Positions 56,771 to 64,000 of a DNA stretch of 64,000 bases are shown here, piece by piece. The notes under the pieces were generated by a model. The model was not told the DNA's origin, ran no database searches, and saw only the letters and a program-made list of their open reading frames with translations. The stretch covers positions 8,539,001 through 8,603,000 of the forward strand of contig NC_079888.1 in assembly GCF_029227915.1 (NCBI RefSeq), read 5' to 3'. Within the stretch, counting starts at the first letter, position 1; the number at the start of each line of letters is the position of its first letter. A program made the translations under genes and the position numbers. Source of the stretch: Hydractinia symbiolongicarpus. Taxonomy: Eukaryota > Cnidaria > Hydrozoa > Anthoathecata > Hydractiniidae.

Positions 56771-59700
56771 TTAGCGACTGCCAAACAATATGCAGCTATC
56801 AAAAAATTTGCAAAGTACATGCTCAGATCACAAAACATATCTTAAAAATTCGATTGCCAGAGGAAATTCGATGAAGGGAAATTAAACTTATGAATCAGTC
56901 TGGAGAAAGTGGGCTTGCTGGTGTGATAAACAAAATAACATTAGATTTTTTTGCTTACTTGCACGAATAAGTGTGCATCAATAAAATAAGTATTGTTGTT
57001 TTTTTGGGGGGGATTATTTATTGTAGTGCATTAAAACTTTTAAAGAACAGAAGCAACAGGTAAATGGGTAAATGATATCTGAAGTGTCTATCTATATTCT
57101 CTAACCACCCTACGGAAACAATAGAAAGGACACAGGCTTCGCTAACATGATTAAAAAGGACAGGCGAAACTTTGGATTTATCGCTACTGACTAATGCGCT
57201 ACCATACCTGCCCGTTCCTAACGTGCAAATTGGATATGTTCATTTTTTTATCTACCTGGAATAAGTCTTTTTTGTTAACTACCCATTAGTTTGACGAGTG
57301 AGTAATTAGTGAGTAATTAGTGTAACCATTGCCTATCAGTTGAAACTTTGAGACGAAATAACTTGAAAATAGGAAAATGACGTTTGAGTCATTTTTCAGC
57401 GCGCAAGTCACTAGGAGCAAAATGATACAAATTTAAAGCTAAAGTTAGGTCAAACCATCCGGCGTGTTGATGATGTCTTTAAAAAAAATTAAACTCAAAT
57501 ATCTCTTTAAAAGTTCGTCAAAAGCACTCTAATACATTCCACATTCGATTTATCATCATTTCAATCCCTACAAAATAGTAGCAACGAATCAAGGAGGTTT
57601 GAACAAATAAACAAATTTACGAGAAAAAGTTTTCGTCTGAATGGATTGATAACGTCACCATATTCAACTAATGGATCTTTTCATTGTTGTTTTGTCTAAG
57701 CAGATTTTTCCAAGGGTTTATCCACCAATATGATATAAATACCGCAAAACTTCTTTTCCATAGTGTCTCTCTGTAACAAGCGCGTGTTAATAGCGAGAGT
57801 TAAAATTTGACAATCAATAAATCAATACAGATTGGTAGGTCAACCAGCAACAATTCAATTTGTTTCCAAGTGAACCCTAATTAACGCTATACATTGTAAG
57901 ATCGTTGGTAAGTCATCACTAAAAATTTATTATTAAAGGTTGGTCCAGACATGGAAACACCATTAAATAAGTTCTAATGACATCCTGTTGAGAATTAGGA
58001 ACATCCGGTTAGATACCACACCCAAGCTAAAATAAACATAGATACCGCTTTTTGGCATATTGACAGGTTCGCAGTTCTATGATTACATTGCTTAAATACT
58101 CGATTTTGGTATTGGCGTATTAACACAAGAACATGTAGCTACTTTACTGCAATAAATAATGTTACAAATTAGTTTGAGCAAGTGCGAAAATGGTATACCC
58201 TTTTTTAACCGCAATCTTCATAAATCCGAGGTTTTTTCAGGACATGCAGGAGTTCCGCTGTTCATGTTGTTTATGTTGGTGGTCTGGCCGTAATAAACCG
58301 TTTTTTCAAGGAAATCATGATACGGTTTTCTCTTAAATTAAAGCTTTGAGGCAATCAATATTTTTGGGAGGAAATTCTGAATTCTAAGGAGGTCGTTTTT
58401 TTAGTGACTTGTGTTTTTATTAGTGGTCACATTTGTGGAGCAACATTGGATATCAACATGTTTCTTTGTGTGGTAAGTGAAACGCTGATTCAATACACTC
58501 AGGTAGATTTATTTTCATAAATTCGAAAAATATGAGAGGAATTCTTAAGTCTTTAGGTTCCAATTTTAATGGATGACTGGGACAACACTCAGAAGCTCAT
58601 TTGCTGCTTAGGCCAGCAAAAAGATCAGACTAAATTGAGGGACGTGGAAACAAAATGACTGAAAATAATGTTGATTTTATGTCTTGCTTATTCCATCGTA
58701 GCTAAAAACTGACTTTATACTTTAGTCGAAAAAATATAAAAATCTTCTCACTGTCACATGACCCAGTAGCCAAGACAACGTAAGCCCAATAAAACCCTTT
58801 TAATATGCAAAATACGAAGTGCGCAATGCAGCGTCCACTCAAGAATGGAAGGTCAAGAAAATTCGCTGAGTCTACATAATCCATGCATTTTGTCTTTTTA
58901 CAATATTACTAACCTTGAATCAGCTGGACTGAAGTATGATCAAGGCAGCATAAAACACAAAGTTCTTATCGCTTTTCTTTATTGATTGCCCGATTGAACA
59001 ATCCTTGCTTATCGTTATATTGTTTCAAATTAACACCTAGAATGTTAACAATCACTAATTTACATTATAAAATGTAGATGGAGGTATTTTAATCATTTTC
59101 CAACGTATTATTTACTGCTTAGCAAAAAAGTGAGAGCTATAGTACTCTCTCTTTCTCCCGATCCTTGTGGCACGTAGGACCTGAATAGATAAAACTAATT
59201 CTTTTAAGATTTTTTTTCTTTTATATAAGTACGAAGGAAAAAAATATATAATTTTGATTTTGATTTTGATTATTGAAATTGCCCTCATACACATAATTTT
59301 TGCGACATAAATCAAAGCATAAAAAAATATAAGAAATGTCTATAAAAAAACCTGTAAAATAGTTTGCTGATGTTTCATTTTTAATATTAATTCACGTAAA
59401 TTAATATGCATGAAGAATGAAATATTAAAAAAATTAGTAAACAAATACACTCGGTAAATTTAGAGTAATAAAAATCAGTTTGACCTTCGTGACTTATAAA
59501 AAAATGTACTTTATACATATACAACTTAATTGGTTTCCGGACATTTTTTTCCGGACATAATTTGTTTTTCTTTAATCATTACCTAAATTGAAATTTAAGA
59601 TGAAATTAGAATTTTGCTCTTCGTTGCTATGGCACCAGTCATCAACAATAGATTATCTCAATCTGATTTCGTTTATCCTTGATGCGTTTCCTACGCAATA

Positions 59701-60837
59701 GCCTTGTTGCCACTCACTATGACTATTTTGGCTGTGTTTACAAGACGTCGCTAGGCAACGAATGTCTTTTTTTTTCGAATTGCATGATTGTGTAGTTTTG
59801 TTCAATTTATGTCATTCTTTTTTAGTAAAGGTTGAGCCCTGAGGTATAAAAAAACTGACAGTGAGAGAAAAACAGAATGCAGCATTAAAAGTTGTTATGA
59901 TGGTAACATATCTTTTTTCTTTTTCTATATTTTATGTAAACTTTTTGCCGACGTAACTGTACAGCTAACGTGAAAAGTTTCTTTTTATTCTATTTAAAAT
60001 TTTAGACCAGTTGCGTAATAGAATTAAATTTTTTCTCCTCTTTTTTTCTTTCTTTAATTGGGCAACTTCCGGTCACTAACATACAGTAAATTTTGCAGTT
60101 AACAAGCCGTATTTCAATGAAGCTGCCTTTTGAAAATGCCCATTTTTGACAAGTAGAAAGTTTACGTAGATGAACCTGTGTCGCCAGAATAGCTTTTTGT
60201 TACTCGCCACATTTTTCCCCCCAGTAAGATCCAATGAATATTGGAGTAACAGAAAAATGTTACAGGTAACAAAAAACACTTTTTACTTAAGATTTCCATA
60301 CTTCGAAGTCAACAATTTTGTATTTAGCCAATCAGAACGCAATAATAATACGGAATTCTTTCTTTGTTACTACCCTTATGTTGTTTTAATATTTTTGGTT
60401 TAAATTATCAACATAAGAAAATATAAATCAACCAATAAAGCTGAAGCAAGATATCATATCACCTTCTCGTGCTAATAGCTCGTTGAGATATTCCTACGTT
60501 TATGTCAAAGAGCTCTGGGGACGAGAATGACCTTATTACAAATAATTTAGACCGACAAATAAATTGAAGAATTTTATTTAAAATATTTTAGATATTTTTT
60601 TCAATAAGAGATACCTGGTAATTTTCGGAATCAGTAATAAAGGTTGGAAAATGGTCTAAATAATTGATTAGTTGTTAACCCATGAAAAAGTTCAAGGGTT
60701 TGTTCATCAGATTTTTGCCCGAAAGTAGAGATCAAAATTCGTTAAATTAATCAGTTTTCTATTTACATAATTTTCCAACAGAAAAATCTTAAAATCATAC
60801 CTCACAATAATTTGACGCACTTTGATGTATCTTAGGT
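56771..60837. other. Gene-free stretch
   Basis: AT-rich sequence. Only short low-complexity open frames; one CTCGT...ACGAG hairpin at 60466-60531. Confidence 0.4.
60466..60531. mobile_element. CTCGTNC foldback hairpin
   Basis: TTCTCGTGCTAATAGCTC and its inverted partner AGAGCTCTGGGGACGAGAA; left arm more decayed than right. Confidence 0.5.
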
Positions 60838-62855
60838 CTATGTTACTATCTGTATCAGATTTTTAATCGCCATATCATAAATAGTCCACACTCTCGTAGC
60901 CATTGTATTCTGTCTGGCAATAACCATTTTATCTGCGTGTGTTTCGAATAAAAATTTATGCAAAGAAAACAACTGCTTCTTTGTTAATTTGATACTGTCT
61001 GCAAGAAAACCTACACCTTGCTGCTGCGATACCAAACCTGTTTTTAATAAGACGTCTACCTCTTGATGATCTTTGCATCTATGATTTTAAAATGAATGGT
61101 TTTTAAACGTAAATTCATCTCGTCTGCACAAATTAACTGGATTATAATTTTTTTTTCTATATTTTTTATTTCAAGCGAAAAATTAAATCACTGGACCATC
61201 AACCAGTTAAACTGTGCCACAAAATATTACGTAACGTTTTTTCTTTAAAATATCTAATTTTTTAAATCGGTTCATCCTGAAAATTTACTGGAACTTCTAT
61301 TCACACAATTCACAGAATTTGGTGTTTGGCTTTATCTTTTTTTGTCTTTGGAAGAAAAATTGAGTCATCATGACACATATTTTTATCATGACACATATTT
61401 TTTGGTATTTGTGGAGTTACTTGTCCGAAACGTTTTTACATGCTTTGACTGGCTAAGTTCTGCGAAGCCAAAATTTATTCGAAATTCAACAGGTACTTCC
61501 TAAAGAAAACAAGACAACCCAAACTAGCCTGTAAGGTTAGAATACGCTCTGTTTATTCCTGTTCTTGAAACCTGCTTAAGGACAGCTAGCTAGTTAGCAT
61601 ATGAGTGTATAGTATATATATATCTCAGCTAGCCAACTATAGCTGCTATAGAGGTAAGTTAAAGGAGCTACAAAGCGGCTGTTGGTTTTCGACTTTAGTG
61701 ACTTATACGAAAGTCGACCTAATGGCGGTGGAAAAGTTTATGATCACTGAGAATAAAAACAACAACTTAAATCATCTTAAATATTAGTTGAGCATCCAAA
61801 TATAACTGAAATAACAGAAAAGTTCCCTATATATGATGGATATCCATCATTTATTCGACATAAGTACTTACCTTGCTTTTAATTTAAACTTTTTAATAAA
61901 ATGAATTTTAAACCTTTTAAACTAGCTGGCCAAATTTTCTATGCCAAATTTCCTTCGAAATTTAGCATAGAAAAACTTAAGTTCATTGCACATAAAGCCA
62001 GTCTAAGCAACAACAATGACTTTAATATATTTTTGAGGCATCGAGGTATTAATTACCTTCTTAGGTAGTAACATAGCATTTTTTAGCAAATGCAGCTCCT
62101 CGTGTTGTCTCTGTTCCCTCGTAAAAACAAACTTTTAATTTACTAATATTTAGTATATTTTACAGACCGTAGGTTATTTTACCGCCAAAGTAATACTAAA
62201 GGGTGATTTTTCTTTTTTGGGGGAATAAAAATAAAATAGTGGCATATTCATCATAAAAAATAATTATTCATAAACAGGTTTTCTAGAGGTTTATGTGGTT
62301 CTAAAGTGTGTATAATTTCTTGCACCTTGACCTTTTGAGCGGTCCGTTTATTACACGCCATTTTTCGGAAATTGCTTATTGAACACGCCGTTCTTTTACT
62401 TACGGGGATTGAGCTTATTGAATTATTTCGTAGCCCTTTAAAGTTATTGAAGCCGAAGTGAAGGTGGACAGCATTCGAAATAAAGTTCCAAGTGGTGCAT
62501 AGACTTTACTGTTGTTGTTGCTGTTGCATCCTGGTAACAATAAGAACATCACACCTAACAGCAAACACACTCACCTTACTTTATTACATGACTTGCTTAG
62601 AATAATATTTTAGGAGCGTTTGACTTAGTGTTTGTTTTCCTTAAAAGCCAAGTTACATGACTTTTTTTGCTAGAAGATAGCTTGCAAACATTACCTGACT
62701 GCCTTACAGCTTCTCGTCAACTTTGCATTCTTTTTTTTGCTCGACACAACTGATAAAACTGCAAGTTTTTCTTGTTCTATTTGGGCGACCCTATCAGAAG
62801 TAATGGAGTGGGAAGAATCAGCCCTCTCGCACTCCCTTTCTCCCCCATCGGACAT
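60838..62855 (-). CDS. Hypothetical two-exon protein
   Basis: Exons 62855-62695 and 61078-60838 join in phase (…AG|gtaatg, …atag|A TGC) to give 133 residues with an internal Arg codon at the junction. The first exon is unusually GC-rich for the area and encodes MSDGGERECERADSSHS, then SDRVAQIEQEKLAVLSVVSS and a KKK run. The second encodes CKDHQEVDVLLKTGLVSQQQ, then DSIKLTKKQLFSLHKFLFE and RQNTMATRVWTIYDMAIKN, ending at TAG. I do not recognise a family. Composition looks like a real soluble, helical protein. Additional exons, or a different partner for exon 2, are possible. Confidence 0.42.
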
Positions 62856-64000
62856 AGTATATTTGACCCCAACTCTATCTCCCTCCCCCTCACCCCTCCT
62901 CTGACTACACAGAGGCAATTGAGGCACCTTATATAACCATACCCTAAACTATTATTCGTTTACTTCTTACAACATGGTTTTTCTGCGTCAAAATAATATT
63001 GTGATAAAACCAATGTTAACTATATAAACAAAAAGACATACTTATAAACTTTTAACGGAAGTGTTGAGAACGTGTGTAATAACACCCGCAAGGCGTCTTA
63101 CCGAGTGAGCTTGAAAGCTGCTGTATGAAAACTGGCCGTAAGAACTTGATTTAAAAGCTAAATAAATTTAATATGACTTTTTTAATTTAATTTTTTTAAT
63201 TTTTAGATTTTATTTCCTTGCCTTTTTTATTCGGAAAGAAAAACTGGAAGAAAGAGTGTTTTTCTGTGTTATCTTATTTAAGTACGCAGGATCTCTAATA
63301 CATCTTTCCCGAATTTCAAAAAATATAATAATTATGACGTCATCCAAAATTTTATAATGGTTCTATGCTCTTTAAATAAGGATAATCAGATAGAATATCA
63401 AATTATCATGACAAAACTAAAATTTTAAAGCAATATAATATTCTGGTTGGATTTTATAAAAATAATTATTTTGAAAACGAGGCTATTCTTAGAAACCTCG
63501 GTTATATGAAGGGTTTGACCGTAACTCGGTTTGCAATTGAGGCACTTAATAAACAGAAATATTTACGAAATAAGGCAATTTGTTCTACCTTTTGTTAATG
63601 AACTTAGGGATAAGAATCATTTTTAGTATCGACCTCTTCAATTGAGTTACCTTATTTCATGAAATGAACGAGTCATGAAATTTATGCGGTTTTTCAAAAT
63701 TTGCGTTAATTTGATGACCGTTAATTAAATGCAGTGTTAACTTAAAGACTGTTAATTTCATGACTCGTTAATTACAATACTGTTAATTTGGTGACTTTTT
63801 TTATATAATTTATAAAAGCTTAAAAAACTAAAAATTACAAATTTTTTTTACAAATTTTTTACTATTTTCTCCTCATCGGACGATAGCTCAACGGTGTTCT
63901 CTTTCTCAGCGATCTTTTTTTAAATAGCTTTCGTATCATCATCATACTCTGATCCAAGTGGAAAATTATGACTAATAATAACTGAAAGCACTTTTTCTTC
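62856..64000. other. Gene-free right end of window
   Basis: AT-rich, no coding region supported. It contains an imperfect inverted repeat around 63668-63770 (ACGAGTCATGAAATTT against AATTTCATGACTCGTTAA) and several GTTAATTTNATGAC direct repeats between them. Confidence 0.35.

Overview
This is an AT-rich, intron-dense animal nuclear window, not prokaryotic. The genes have short exons, GT-AG introns and long introns full of transposon debris. Protein content and repeat content (copia, LINE, Harbinger, CACTA and gypsy fragments, many foldback MITEs) suggest an early-branching metazoan, most likely a cnidarian and possibly a hydrozoan. That placement is inference; no species-diagnostic marker was read.

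Layout. 1-8.35 kb: minus-strand gamma-tubulin complex component 6 (TUBGCP6). I could follow 16 exons, and the last one runs off the left edge inside an 87-bp coding tandem repeat. 9.6-10.07 kb: minus-strand RNase P/MRP subunit RPP21, one exon. 11.9-21.4 kb: a transposon district with a SINE, a decayed copia element, a CACTA-like fragment, a complete and apparently young Ty1/copia element (identical 114-bp LTRs, AGTAT target duplication), a 963-bp non-autonomous TIR element and a 5'-truncated LINE. 22.9-31.5 kb: plus-strand Rap1 small GTPase with five common coding exons and three interchangeable terminal exons. 32.9-38.9 kb: Harbinger, gypsy and repeat-protein relics plus a five-copy satellite. 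39.4-44.13 kb: minus-strand ribosomal protein eL20 (RPL18A), complete in five exons, with six H/ACA-snoRNA-like units in its introns. 46.65-51.2 kb: minus-strand astacin metalloprotease with a Pro-rich linker and an unrecognised basic Cys-containing C-terminal region. 51.6-57 kb: duplications, MITEs, a dimeric tRNA-derived SINE and a 27-bp minisatellite. 60.8-62.9 kb: a candidate two-exon minus-strand gene of unknown function.

Main points. (1) The Rap1 locus has three tandem last exons, each with a splice acceptor that fits the same split Cys codon, a full G5 (ETSAK) segment, a distinct polybasic tail and its own CAAX box ending in Leu. One gene could therefore make three Rap1 isoforms by terminal-exon choice. 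(2) The RPL18A introns hold four copies of one H/ACA-like RNA and two copies of another, the latter with a covarying stem base pair. (3) GCP6 has a lineage-specific 29-residue repeat array at about the place where vertebrate GCP6 also has tandem repeats. The genes are unrelated neighbours; nothing suggests an operon or a pathway cluster.
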